Shown here: in pieces, positions 46,328 to 56,188 of the stretch
Position numbering within the stretch: position 1 is the first letter of the stretch
Layout of the letters: each line of letters starts with the position of its first letter
NCBI GenBank assembly: GCA_963778895.1
Contig: CAVZVZ010000002.1
Coordinates: forward strand, 558,001-622,000
Reading direction: 5' to 3'
Length of the DNA: 64,000 nucleotides
DNA from: CAVZVZ01 sp963778895
Lineage (GTDB): Bacteria; Actinomycetota; Acidimicrobiia; Acidimicrobiales; Acidimicrobilacustridaceae
The notes under the pieces: generated by a model
Databases searched by the model: none
The model's input: only the letters and a program-made list of their open reading frames with translations
What the model was told of the DNA's origin: nothing
Position numbers and translations under genes: made by a program

Positions 46328-47896
46328 TCACCTGAGCTCGTCGTCGGGGACGAGGCCGTGCTGCATGGCGAACAGGCTCGCCGTCACGCGGCTGGACGCA
46401 CCCGTCTTCGTGTAGATGTGCTCGATGTGGTTGCGGGCCGTCTTGGGTGAGATCACCAGTTCCGTCGCGATCTCCTTGCTCGACAACCCCCGAGCGAGCA
46501 ACCGCAGCACGTCCACCTCACGGGCGGTGAGTCCCGCCGGCCCTTCGCGCCGGCGACCGACGCGGTGCCCGGCGGCGGCGAGCACCGCGTTGACCGCGTC
46601 GGCGTCGAGTCGTCCGGCTTTGACGTCGGCCTTGAGTTCCGAAGCCGCGGCCTCGGCCGTCAACGCCGGCCGGTATGGGCGGGTTTCGCGCATCGATTGG
46701 TAGGCATCGGCGACGGCGAGCACCCGCGCCGGCCGCGAGATCGCCGGGCCGGACAGGCCGCGCGGGTACCCCGAGCCGTCGAGGCGTTCGCGGTGCTGGA
46801 TCGCCAACGCCCCGAGCGAGGCCAACGCGTCGGATTGCTGCAGCATCCGCCCCGTGAGGTACGGCTGCATACGGACCCGCTCCCGTTCGCCCGAGGCGAG
46901 AGGACCAGCCTTGTCCCAGATGGCGTTCGACACTCCCAGTCGACCGAACCCATGGACCAAGCCGGCGCGCTTGAGTGCCTGGACCTCACGGTCATCCAGG
47001 CCGAGCTCGGCCCCGCCGCGCTGGGCCAGATCGGAGACGGCGCGGGAATGGCCGAGCGTGAATGGCGATTTGAGATCGACGAAATTGGCGATCGCCAACA
47101 AAGCCAAGTCGAACTGCTCGTCCGACAACACCACAGTCAACGATGGCTCTGCGTCGATTACGGCCGACCAGGTCTCGGCCGTGTCGAGGCCCCCGAAAAC
47201 TGCATCAGCTCCAGCGTCGAGGCATTCCACCAGTTTGGGATCGAACTGGGTGCCTGCGCGCCGCTCGGCGAGGGCCCGTGCCGCGTCCACGCCGTGGATT
47301 CGATTCGCGACCTCGAGATGCTCGGCCATCAGGGCGATCCGAGCCGCAACCGGCACGTCCTCTCCCGCCAGCTGTCCTGGCCAGCCCTTGCCGTCCCACT
47401 GCTCGTAGGCGGCGCCGAGTGCGGTGCAGGCGGAGTCTCCCAACCCGAGTTCCTCGGCCAGCATCTGGGCCATCTTGGCGTGCCCGGCGATCATGCCCTC
47501 GACATCGCGGTGCCCGTACAGCGCGAACTCGACGCCCGTGCGCACCCGCTGCAGGGGCGGAGCCCCGGCACCGAACTGCCGGAGCATCGACACGGCCCCG
47601 CGGAAGCTCTTGAACTCATAGTCGTATTTGGAGGACTTCATGTCGATGTCGTCGCCAAACCACTTCGCCTGCTCGTGGGCGTCTGTGTGGCAGCCGACAT
47701 TGATGAGCAGCGCCGTGTAGTAGACGCCGGCTCGCTCCCTGTCATCGAGGCCGATCCGCTCAGCGAGCCGAGTGGCGATCAGACACTGGCGCAACACGTG
47801 CTCCATCGGTTGCCCGAAGCCCAGATCGATTCCGAGAGAAAGGGCCGCGACGAGCTCGGCGAGTCGCACCGGGGCTCGAACGGGTGTGTCACCCAT
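46328..47896 (-). CDS. Degenerate HD-GYP domain protein with LuxR DNA-binding domain
   Basis: A 522-residue regulator. Two HD-type halves are seen: residues 30-235 (NVGCHTDAHE, YEQWDGKGWPG) and 270-430 (LVHGFGRLGVSNAIW, HRERLDGSGYPRGLSG). The second half keeps the GYP motif but has HG instead of HD, so c-di-GMP hydrolysis is doubtful. Residues 455-520 are a LuxR helix-turn-helix (LTAREVDVLRLLARGLSSKE, then TARNHIEHIYTKTG). It probably senses a ligand and binds the palindromes on either side of it. Confidence 0.9.
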   Translation of the reverse strand: MGDTPVRAPVRLAELVAALSLGIDLGFGQPMEHVLRQCLIATRLAERIGLDDRERAGVYYTALLINVGCHTDAHEQAKWFGDDIDMKSSKYDYEFKSFRGAVSMLRQFGAGAPPLQRVRTGVEFALYGHRDVEGMIAGHAKMAQMLAEELGLGDSACTALGAAYEQWDGKGWPGQLAGEDVPVAARIALMAEHLEVANRIHGVDAARALAERRAGTQFDPKLVECLDAGADAVFGGLDTAETWSAVIDAEPSLTVVLSDEQFDLALLAIANFVDLKSPFTLGHSRAVSDLAQRGGAELGLDDREVQALKRAGLVHGFGRLGVSNAIWDKAGPLASGERERVRMQPYLTGRMLQQSDALASLGALAIQHRERLDGSGYPRGLSGPAISRPARVLAVADAYQSMRETRPYRPALTAEAAASELKADVKAGRLDADAVNAVLAAAGHRVGRRREGPAGLTAREVDVLRLLARGLSSKEIATELVISPKTARNHIEHIYTKTGASSRVTASLFAMQHGLVPDDELR

Positions 47897-47959
47897 GGGC
47901 GAAGGCTACTGCTGCCCGATATTCGGTGACCGGTCCGCTCCCACCGTCCGTGCTCAAAG

Positions 47960-47977
47960 ATGGGGCAGTTGCCCCAT
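47960..47977. promoter_or_regulatory. 18-bp palindrome, copy 2
   Basis: ATGGGGCA-GT-TGCCCCAT, the same arms as the copy at 46296. It lies 63 bases before the HD-GYP/LuxR start (47896, minus strand) and 81 bases before the methyltransferase at 48059 (plus strand), so it may serve both divergent genes. Confidence 0.7.
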
Positions 47978-48058
47978 GACCCTCACCAGGCCATTTCGTA
48001 CGTTGACCCCGCACAGCGCACGAGACGCGCGACGACGAGCCGAACGAAGGGATTGAAG

Positions 48059-49129
48059 ATGACAACGACCGAGACCGCGTTCGATCCGGCCAAAGTTGAA
48101 GCTTTCGCCGGCCACCTGATGCCGATTCTCAAGGGCGGACTGCTCACGTTCATGATCGACATCGGCGATCGCACCGGGCTGTTCGCTGCCGCCGCGCAGG
48201 GCGCGGGCACAAGCCAGGAGTTGGCCAACCGTGCCGGGCTCCAGGAGCGCTACGTGCGCGAATGGCTCGGGGCCATGGTCACGGGCGGCATCATCGACTA
48301 CAAGCCGGCCGACCAGACCTACATGCTGGCGCCCGAGCACGCCGTGCTGCTGACCGGCCCGTCGAGCATGGCCCCGCTGGCCGCGGGAAACCGTGTCCTC
48401 GCCAAGCACATCCCTGAGCTCGCTCGCGTGTTCCGCGACGGCGGCGGCATCCCGTACGAGGACTACACGCCCGACTTCACCGACGCCATGGACGCCATGG
48501 GTCGTGGCGCGTTCGACCAATTCCTCGTCGACGCCTACGTGCCACTCGCTCCGGGTCTGACCGAGAAGCTGACCGCCGGCGCCAACGTCGCCGACGTCGC
48601 CTGTGGCGCCGGGCACGCACTCGTGCTGCTGGCCAGAGCATTCCCGGCCTCGACGTTCACTGGTCTCGATCTCGACCGCCACGCCATCGATCGGGCCCAG
48701 ACCGAAGCTGCGGATGCGGGACTCACCAACGTCACGTTCGAGCTGGCCGACATCACCGAGCTCAACCCCGACACGCCCTTCGACGTCGTCTTCGTGTTCG
48801 ATGCCATCCACGATCAAGTCGATCCGGAAGGCGTGTTGCAACGAATCCACGCATCGCTCGCACCCGACGGCATCTTCTTCATGCGCGAACCCCACGCGGG
48901 CGACTCGCTCGAAGCAAACTTGGAAAATCCGATGGCCGCCGTTCAGTACTCGGTCAGCACGATGCACTGCCTGACCGTGTCGCTCGCCCACGGTGGCGCG
49001 GGCATCGGCACGGTGTTCGGCGAGCAACTCGCGCGCAGGATGCTGGCCGAAGCGGGCTTCGACGACCCCGCGGTGCACCCTGCCCCCGGGCAGCCATTCG
49101 ATGCGGTGTACGTAACGCGTCCCGCTTGA
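48059..49129 (+). CDS. Class I SAM-dependent methyltransferase with winged-helix N-terminus
   Basis: A 356-residue protein. Residues 20-100 form a winged-helix dimerisation-type domain (TSQELANRAGLQERYVREWL). The Rossmann domain follows, with VADVACGAGHALVLLARAFP (motif I) and FTGLDLDRHAID, ending in a C-terminal FGEQLARRMLAEAGF segment. The layout is that of Rv2258c-like methyltransferases of mycobacteria, whose substrate is unknown. ATG 48059 is preceded by GAAGGGATTGAAG. Confidence 0.9.
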   Translation: MTTTETAFDPAKVEAFAGHLMPILKGGLLTFMIDIGDRTGLFAAAAQGAGTSQELANRAGLQERYVREWLGAMVTGGIIDYKPADQTYMLAPEHAVLLTGPSSMAPLAAGNRVLAKHIPELARVFRDGGGIPYEDYTPDFTDAMDAMGRGAFDQFLVDAYVPLAPGLTEKLTAGANVADVACGAGHALVLLARAFPASTFTGLDLDRHAIDRAQTEAADAGLTNVTFELADITELNPDTPFDVVFVFDAIHDQVDPEGVLQRIHASLAPDGIFFMREPHAGDSLEANLENPMAAVQYSVSTMHCLTVSLAHGGAGIGTVFGEQLARRMLAEAGFDDPAVHPAPGQPFDAVYVTRPA

Positions 49130-49203
49130 TCGCTCCCGGGCGCCGAGTTCGGTCGTGCGTCACCACGTCGACGTGCGGCGACCCCGCAGCGCACCAGGAC
49201 GAT

Positions 49204-49213
49204 CTGACGTCAG
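49204..49213. repeat. CTGACGTCAG palindrome (second copy at 49801-49810)
   Basis: The 10-bp palindrome CTGACGTCAG occurs at 49204-49213 and again at 49801-49810. The two copies bracket the SRPBCC gene, and the second contains its stop codon. It may be chance or a regulator site. Confidence 0.3.
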
Positions 49214-49363
49214 GTCCGCTCGGTGAGGGCCGGTCTCTGGGCGCTCGCTGAACCCTTTCTGATCCGTACTGGCGTGACGCGCTCGACGATGATGGAGGCT
49301 CCGGTTTTCTACGCGTCGATGGCGCAGCCGCGCCCGCTAACACATGTGGGGCAACATGTCGGC

Positions 49364-49804
49364 ATGCACGTCGACGCAGTGTCCGAGCTGATCATTGCGG
49401 CTCGGGTGGAGCAGGCGGCTGCCTTCGCTGCGGACCCGGAAAACGCCCCGCTCTGGTACCAGAACATCTCGTCGGTTGAATGGCTCACGCCAAAACGCGT
49501 CGAGCTCGGATCGAAGGTCGCGTTCGTCGCCCGCTTCCTGGGGCGCACGCTCCGATACACCTACGAGATCGCCGAATACATCCCGGGAGAACGGGTCGTT
49601 ATGCGCACGACCGATGGCCCGTTCCCTATGGAGACCACCTACACGTGGTCGAGCGCAGGCGACGGTCAGACGCGAATGACGCTGCGGAACCGCGGCGCGC
49701 CCTCTGGATTCTCGAAGTTGATGTCGCCATTCATGGCGTCGGCGATGCGCCGAGCGAACCGCAAAGATCTCGCCAAGCTCGCCTCGATCCTGGAAGGGGT
49801 CTGA
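49364..49804 (+). CDS. SRPBCC-family protein
   Basis: A 146-residue START-like protein with VSELIIAARVEQAAAFAADP, WYQNISSVEW, GRTLRYTYEIAEYIPGERV and TYTWSSAGDGQTRMTLRNRG. This is the polyketide cyclase/dehydrase-2-like branch, binding hydrophobic ligands; an enzyme role is not shown. ATG 49364 is favoured because the preceding in-frame residues are not protein-like. The region 49130-49363 in front holds no other supportable gene. Confidence 0.83.
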   Translation: MHVDAVSELIIAARVEQAAAFAADPENAPLWYQNISSVEWLTPKRVELGSKVAFVARFLGRTLRYTYEIAEYIPGERVVMRTTDGPFPMETTYTWSSAGDGQTRMTLRNRGAPSGFSKLMSPFMASAMRRANRKDLAKLASILEGV

Positions 49805-49806
49805 CG

Positions 49807-49995
49807 TCAGGGCCTTTCGCCGGGCCCGGTCGAGTCCGGAGGATCTGACGGGGCTTCGTTCTGGTCCGGTTTCTGCGGCCGGTGAATGAAATGCACGATC
49901 ACCTGACGAATGAGGAGGACGCCCATCAATAGACCGACGATGGCCAGGGCGAGTAGCCATCTCGCCTCATGTGCGGGTGGGGCCTGAGCAATCAC
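49807..49995 (-). CDS. Small single-span membrane protein
   Basis: A 62-residue protein from GTG 49995 with one transmembrane helix (WLLALAIVGLLMGVLLI), then a basic and Pro/Asp-rich tail (HRPQKPDQNEAPSDPPD). It lies 15 bases after the ClC stop on the same strand, so it may be co-transcribed. Function unknown; the short length keeps confidence moderate. Confidence 0.5.
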   Translation of the reverse strand: MIAQAPPAHEARWLLALAIVGLLMGVLLIRQVIVHFIHRPQKPDQNEAPSDPPDSTGPGERP

Positions 49996-50010
49996 GACGT
50001 GACCCTCGGG

Positions 50011-51317
50011 TCAGCCAACGTTCGTCTCGCCGGATTCGGACGGTTCGGGGGGCGTCGACTGCTCGGCGCGGTGCTGGTAGGGCGACACGGATTCGTCGCC
50101 CATCATCAACTGGGCTGCGACGGATGCGATGACTCCGGGGACGACGAAGCCGGCGCGGCCCGTGGCCTCGGCGACGAACACGACTCCGGCTAGCGGTGTT
50201 CGGTAGCCGGCCCCGAGAAAGGCGGCCACACCGATGAGGGGGAACAGCGTCGAGTTCGGGTCGCCTACCGCGACGCCGCAGATCTTGCCCACGATGGAGC
50301 CAGCGACGACGAGCGGGATGAACAACCCACCGACGCCGCCTGCTGCCAGCGTGACGGCATTTGCGGCGACGCGAAACGCAAGGAGCGCGACCAGCAGCCA
50401 GAGGCCGGTCGCGGGATCGGCCACCAGACTCGATGGCGCTGTAGCCGGGTCCGTTGGAGGCACCCTGGTCGAACACAGCGTAGGAACCGGCGAACAGCGC
50501 GGCCATGACCGCGCCAGCAGCGAGCGCCCGGATTGCGGGGTGGCCGAGTTGTGCGACGCGCTTTGCCGCTCGCACGAGGATCGAGAACCCGCGCGCTCCG
50601 ATCCCACACACCAGACCGAGTGCGAGTGCACCACCGAGGTCACGCAGGTCGAAGGGTGGGCTCCCGCTCACCTGGAACAGCGGGGTGGTGCCGACGATGG
50701 TCACGTACGTCAAGTAGCTCGTGGCGGCGGCAATGAGCGCGGGCAGGAGCATGCGGTGCGCGGTGTCGTCCTGGTACGGAACCTCGAGGGCGAAGATCGC
50801 ACCGGTGGCCGGCGTCTTGAAGATGGCCGCCACGCCGGCCGCCGCTCCGGCGACCATCAAGACCTTGGTATCGGAGGGCGAGAACCATCGGCGCCAGCGT
50901 GCTTGCAGTCCGGAGCCGATCGCCGCGCCGAGATAGAGCGACGGCCCCTCGAATCCGAGTGCCCCACCGAACCCGAGTGTCGCAACGCCGGCCACGATCC
51001 GTCCGAGGACCGGTTTCAGGGCCAACGGTTCGTCGTGATCGTGGAAGTTCTGGATGTATTCGTCGGCCGTCGACGGCGTCGCCCGCCGGGCGAGGTATCG
51101 AAGTGAGAGCGCAGCAAGGACAAAACCGACAAGTGGTGCGCCAGCCTGCGCGACAAGCGGTGCGGTGACGAAGACGGTCGTAGAGCTGTTCGCGAGTGAC
51201 CCACTCGAAGGCAGCGACCCCGAGCCCCACGAGCAGCCCGGTGACGGCCGCGAGCAACAACTGCCGCCGGGTTCGGAAGATGAGACCGGTGATACGACGT
51301 CTGAGTGGTCTCATCAT
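50011..51317 (-). CDS. ClC-family chloride channel/transporter (two frame breaks)
   Basis: A membrane protein of about 434 residues. ATG 51317 overlaps the MarR stop. The N-terminal helix LLVGLGVAAFEWV breaks frame near 51200, resumes with TAPLVAQAGAPLVGFVLAAL, then GFGGALGFEGPSLYLGAAIG (the GxEGP selectivity motif) and KTPATGAIFALEVPY. A second break near 50440 leads to GGVGGLFIPLVVAGS and GYRTPLAGVVFVAE. Both breaks fit single insertions. ClC proteins move chloride, by channel or H+ exchange. The gating Glu of exchangers appears present in GFEGP. Confidence 0.87.
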
Positions 51318-51793
51318 GTCCACCCCATGAACCACGCGTCATCAGGCGGCTCGCCCGCTGCGAGAGCGAACTCCTCCAAAGCAGCGATCAGATCGGAGCG
51401 GCGCCGCTTGCTCATCTTCGCCACGATGCGTTTGATCTCCGCACGGCGTCGTCGCGTCACCGCGTTGACGATCCTCGTTCCCTCGCGCGTGATGGTGAGC
51501 TCGACTTCCCGCCGGTCCTGAGGCCCCGCCGCGCGTCGGATGAGCCCTTTGCGCAGCAGGCGATCGCACATGCGGGTTGCCGTCGACGGTACGACCTGGA
51601 GTTCGTCGGCCAACTGCTGGAGGGACTGTGGCCCCTGAGCTCGCAGGACCACGAGGGTTCGGTACTGGGGAAGGGTGACCTCGTTGCTCGCTTCCATCAG
51701 CGATCGCGCGGAGATCCCAACCAGGACCCGGGACGCAGTCAGTACGGACTCCACCAGTGAGTCACTGGCGTCGTTCGATGTTATAGATTGCAT
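51314..51793 (-). CDS. MarR-family transcriptional regulator
   Basis: A 159-residue MarR repressor. The winged helix is in LPQYRTLVVLRAQGPQSLQQ, ELQVVPSTATRMCDRLLRKG and the wing RRAAGPQDRREVELTITREG. The stop overlaps the ClC start, so the two form an operon. A perfect palindrome at 51802-51818, 8 bases upstream of its start, is a convincing self-operator. Confidence 0.94.
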   Translation of the reverse strand: MQSITSNDASDSLVESVLTASRVLVGISARSLMEASNEVTLPQYRTLVVLRAQGPQSLQQLADELQVVPSTATRMCDRLLRKGLIRRAAGPQDRREVELTITREGTRIVNAVTRRRRAEIKRIVAKMSKRRRSDLIAALEEFALAAGEPPDDAWFMGWT

Positions 51794-51801
51794 ACACGAA
51801 G

Positions 51802-51818
51802 TATTGCATACTGCAATA
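51802..51818. promoter_or_regulatory. MarR operator palindrome
   Basis: TATTGCA-TAC-TGCAATA at 51802-51818 is a perfect 7-3-7 palindrome in an AT-rich promoter 8 bases before the marR start. A partial extra copy (ATTGCATAC) overlaps the start codon near 51787. The form is that expected of MarR autorepression. Confidence 0.75.
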
Positions 51819-51856
51819 AAGTGGATCTGCTGGCGGAGGGCGCCGCCGTTGGGGCC

Positions 51857-53072
51857 TCAGCTGATCGGTCCCGGTGATGCCATGAGGGCCTGGAGGCCGG
51901 CAGGGTCGAAGAAATCGGTCGGCGAGAGAGTGCCGGCGGTTACGCTCACAAACGCGTCCATGGCGGGTTGGTTGCCGTGGATCGCACCGAGCAGTTGTTG
52001 CATCTCGGAAGGTGGTGGCTCGAGTGTCGCGAGTTGGGTGGTGAACTCGTAGAGCGCCATCGAGTGACTGTCCCGCTCGGCCTGATAGCTCGCCATGGCG
52101 TCGTCGAACGACTGGTCGCCATCGAAGGTGGCGTTGAGCGCGGCCGAGCACAGTTCGGCGTCGCGGAATGCGTTGCTGATGCCTTGCGCGGTGATGGGAT
52201 CTTTCGTGTATCCGGCATCACCGACCAGACCCCACCCCGGCCCGTACGGCTTGCGGAAGAAATTCGGGACCGGGCTCCCATGGAAGCGGTCCACACGGGT
52301 CGCGGCGCGGACCCGCTCGGCGAAGGCCGGCGATAGCTCGAGGCTCTTGAAGAAGTTGCCTTCCACATCGTGCTTGTTGGCCGCCTGCTCGGCGTACGGC
52401 CAGCCGAGGACCACCAGCGTCAGGTCGTCGTTGGTCGGTAGCGCGGCCCAACCCCTCTCGGGTCGGATGGTGATCTCGAAGCCGTCGACGGGTAGATCGG
52501 CGAAGTACGAGTAGTAGCCGGCCTGCAGGATGGGCTTGTCGAGATACTGGTCGGGCTCGACCGCTTTCGCGACTCGGGAGTTGGCGCCGTCGGCACCGAT
52601 CACGACTCTGGCTCGCTCGGTGACGCTGCCGCCGTCGCGGTCGCGACCTCTGATGCCAGTGACCGTTCCGTTCTCGATGACGATTTCGTCGACCGTGAAT
52701 CCTTCGCGGACCTCGGCGCCGGCGGTGACGGCGGCATCGAGGAGGAGGGTGTCGAGCACCGTGCGGCGCGGCGCGTAGGCCGTCGAGCTTCCTCCTGCGG
52801 GCAGGGGCGTGCCCTCGATCGTGATCGGTCCGAAGTCGAACGAGTACGTGTCGACCGGAGGACATCCCGTGGCGACGATCTTGTCGAGGATTCCCCACCG
52901 CTCGAGCGCGGCGACGCCCGGCGCATGTATGAAGTGCGTGGACACCGTGTCGCTGGGGAAGGTCGAGCGGTCCACGACCAGCACGCGGTGTCCCTTTCGG
53001 GCCAGCAGCATCGCCGTGGGCGACCCAGCGCAACGTGCCCCGACAACGATCACATCGTAGGGATCAGCTCAT
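51857..53072 (-). CDS. FAD-dependent oxidoreductase (geranylgeranyl-reductase/hydroxylase type)
   Basis: A flavoprotein of about 404 residues. The dinucleotide-binding VIVVGARCAGSPTAML is at the N-terminus, DGANSRVAKAV in the middle, and GWGLVGDAGYTKDPITAQGI supplies the FAD ribityl-binding GD motif. The continuous frame begins at GTG 53053, but ATG 53070-53072 gives the expected MSDPYDVIVVG if one extra T is removed. The group includes FAD-binding-3 hydroxylases and halogenase-like enzymes. Substrate unknown. Confidence 0.88.
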
Positions 53073-53148
53073 TTCGGACCTCCAGGCTCGCGGTCGAACA
53101 TGGCTCCACCATGACGGCTGCGGCCCTCGGCTACATCGGTGAGGTCAC

Positions 53149-54797
53149 CTACATGCCAGCTGATTTCTCGTTGACGGTGTATACGGCAGCTTCAGCGCGG
53201 CTCCGCAGCCCCAGCTTTTCCGAGGATTCGGCTCACGTGGTGTTCGACGGTCTTGCGGCTGATGAACAGGCGGTCCGCGATCTCGGGGTTGGAGAGGCCG
53301 TGCCCGAGCAGCTCGAGAACCTCGGCTTCACGCTTCGTCAGAAGACCCGAGTTTCGCGGCGTCGGGCGCTCGACGCGAACCGAGCGACCGCATGAGCGCG
53401 GCCACGGCGTCCGCCTGGCGCGCGGCCGGAAGCCGCTCGAAACCTTCGAGCGCGGCGCGCGCTTCGACAAGAGCCAACGAGGGTTGGTCGCTTGCCAACG
53501 CTCTCGCGAGTTCGAAGTGCGATTGCGCTAGCTCGAGAGGCGTGCGTGCTTGCGTAAACCCCGATAGGGCCTCCCGCAGACAACTGCATGGATCCCCCGT
53601 TGTCTCTGCCAGACACAAGCGCCCGCGAGCGAGGGCCGCCGTCGCTCGCAAGTAGGGCGCGGGGTGTCGTTGAGCGCAACGTACGAGATCGTCGACCGCT
53701 GCTGTGGCTTCGTCGAAGTTTCCGTTGGCGACGTGGGCGTCGACGAGCGATGCGAACAATGGCCCAGCGGCGATGCTGGTGGGATCGACTTCGGTCAACG
53801 CGCGGGTGAGAATGCCGATGGCACGGTCGGGCTCGCCTCGCTCGAGGTTGATGACGGCCATCGGTCGCGCCGCGTCTGCATCGCCATCGAGGCCTTGCAG
53901 GAGTTGCTCGGCGTCCTCGAAGCGCCCCTGTCGTACCCGCAGCTCAGCCAAGCGCACGAGGGCGCCGGGGCGAAGCGAGCTGTGGCCGAGACTCCAGAGC
54001 TGGACGGCGTCGCTCAGCGTCTCGTCGGCTTCATCCCAACGTCCAGCTGCCGTGAGTAGCCCGCCGTAGTGAGTCCGACAGAACGCGGCGACGGCCGGGA
54101 GGTTGCGCCGTGCCGCGATGTCCTCGCCGATCCGAATCCATTGATCGGCCCGGTCGACGTCGTGGGCGTACTCGCAGGCCGCGAACAGTTGGCAGAAGAT
54201 CTCTTCGACGACGGTGAAGTCATCGACGTCGCGGCCCGCGACCGCCGCGAGTGCTTCGTCGAGGAGCAGCATGCCCTCGTCAACGCGGTCGTCATGTACG
54301 AGGCTCGCACCGAGATAGGCGAGCGTGGCGAACTCGAGCGAGGCATCCCCCGTCTCTCGAGCGTGAGCGAGTGCGGCGCGGTAATGCGACTCCTTGGTTG
54401 CTCGATCGGATTCGAACATCCCCTGGTTCAGCGACACCCACCCGGTTTCCGGGCATGGCCCTTCGTCGGCGAGCAGCGACACGGCTCGTGCGAACCACCC
54501 CTGCATCACCGCTCGGTCGCCCATGACGCTGAGGTACATGTACGCGAGGGTCCTGGCGACGCGAATCGCCCCTACGCCGTCGCCCTCGTGCCGGTACGCC
54601 TCGTAGGCCGAGCCCCACACCTCGACCGCCATCGCGTAGTCATGGTCCAGGTAAGCGGTTCGTGCCGACCCCTCGAGGGCGGCACCGGGCTGCTCCGTAG
54701 CCAGGACCGAGTCGAACACGCGACGTGCTGTCGCGCTGTCACCCATCCGCAGTGCCGCGTACCCCTGCTCGATCCCCGTCTGCCCGGATCGGGTCAT
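53149..54797 (-). CDS. LuxR-family regulator with TPR-like repeats (two frame breaks)
   Basis: A protein of about 548 residues. ATG 54797 starts MTRSGQTGIEQGYAAL. Some 450 residues of helical TPR-like repeats follow (LLTAAGRWDEADETL, LRVRQGRFEDAEQLL). After a break near 53390 the LuxR domain appears: LLTKREAEVLELLGHGLSNP and ISRKTVEHHVSRIL. After another near 53215 it ends KLGLRSRAEAAVYTV to TAG 53149. Both fit extra bases. No ATPase domain is seen, unlike MalT/LAL regulators. It diverges from the glycosyltransferase locus. Confidence 0.85.
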
Positions 54798-54885
54798 CGG
54801 CCAGAGCCTACGAGTGCCTGCGAGTGCACGCCGTGGTGGCCGCACAATCGCAGTAGCTTCGGGCATCCGATCTCACGTAAAGCCA

Positions 54886-55534
54886 GTGGACCTGGTACTT
54901 CCCGTGCTCGACGAGGCCGCGGCCATTCCGTGGGTGCTCGAGCGCATACCGCAGCACGTGCGTCCGATCGTCGTCGACAACGGTTCGACCGATGGATCCG
55001 CAGCGCTCGCCGAATCGCTCGGTGCGAACGTCGTCTACGCGGTACAACGCGGCTTCGGCGCTGCTTGCTATACCGGGCTGCAGGCGGCCACCGCTGACGT
55101 GGTTGCCTTCATGGACTGTGATGCCTCGCTCGACCCGGCCCATCTCGTCGATGTGCTCGAACCCGTACTGGCCAACCGAGCCGACCTCGTGGTCGGCGCC
55201 CGGGTCGCCGAGCCCGGCGCATGGCCCGCCCATGCGCGTGCCGCGAACCGATATCTGGCTCGTCGAGTATCACGCCGGTTCGGACTTCGGTTGACTGACC
55301 TCGGCCCGATGCGGGCCGCACGGCGCGAAATGCTCCTCGGGCTCGAGCTCGCCGATCGGCGGTCGGGGTGGCCTCTCGAGATGGTGCTGCGCGCCGGCAC
55401 GCGCCGGATGGCGGATCGAGGAGGTGCCCGTGCCCTACTTGGCGCGGCGAGGTCGGTCGAAGGTCACGGGCACGGTGCGAGGCACGATGAGAGCCGTGCG
55501 CGACCAGCACCGCATGCTCCGCACGTTCAGCTGA
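54886..55534 (+). CDS. GT2-family glycosyltransferase (one frame break)
   Basis: A GT-A fold glycosyltransferase of about 215 residues. GTG 54886 begins VDLVLPVLDEAAAIPWVLER, followed by VVDNGSTDGS (nucleotide binding) and FMDCDASLDPAHL with the DxD-like motif. A break near 55408 (one extra C) is followed by RIEEVPVPYLARRGRSKVTG and a TGA at 55534. It is like dolichol-phosphate-sugar synthases but lacks a membrane tail. It converges with the DUF2064 gene, overlapping by 8 bases. Confidence 0.86.
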
Positions 55535-56178
55535 TGGCCGAGACGGGTTCTCGCATGACGGCGGCAACGGCCAGTGGGAACCGGCCCGTCTGGCAGAGGG
55601 ACGCGACATGTCGAGCGTCGGCGAAGGTATCGACGTCGTCCAACTCCGCTACCAACTCGACCGAGCACCCAAGCCGTCGCAGTTGCGAACGCTGTGCTGC
55701 GCCGGTGACTCCAACGCTCATCGGGACATCGTCGAACGCGCTCGGTATGGGTGTTCGTAGTCCGATCAGCCAGAAGCCACCATCGGTGGCGAGTCCGAGG
55801 ACGGCGTCGGCGCCGCGGTTCAGTCGCTCGCCCGGCATCCGCCAAGGTCGCCGGGTCCACCTGAGGCGTGTCCATGCCGATCAGGACCACCGGCTCGTCG
55901 GGCATGGTCGAGTTGCAGAAGGCGAACGCGGCGGCGAGCCGGCGGTCGAGACCACCATCTGATTGGTGCACCACCTCGAAACCTGGCGGCAGCCACGAGC
56001 CGACCGCACCGTCGAGCGCAAGGACGCGGCGGCGAGCTGGTGTGGTGAGTACTGCGTCGAGAGTGTCGGCCAACGAGGCCTCTGCGATCGCCGCCGCCTG
56101 CGTCATGGTGCACGGCGGCGTGAGACGGGTCTTGGCGAACCCCGGCCGGGGTTCCTTGGCTATGACGCAGAGTTGCAT
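55527..56178 (-). CDS. DUF2064 / TIGR04282-type glycosyltransferase (one frame break)
   Basis: A GT-A-like protein of about 216 residues. It starts MQLCVIAKEPRPGFAKTRL (the signature N-terminus), has LIGMDTPQVDPATLADA, and after a break near 55838 (one extra G in a GG run) continues RLNRGADAVLGLATDGGFWL. This family is usually encoded next to a GT2 enzyme, as here. It has been linked by name to arsenosugar synthesis in some bacteria, but the real substrate here is unknown. Confidence 0.88.
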
Positions 56179-56188
56179 GGTTCGTTCC

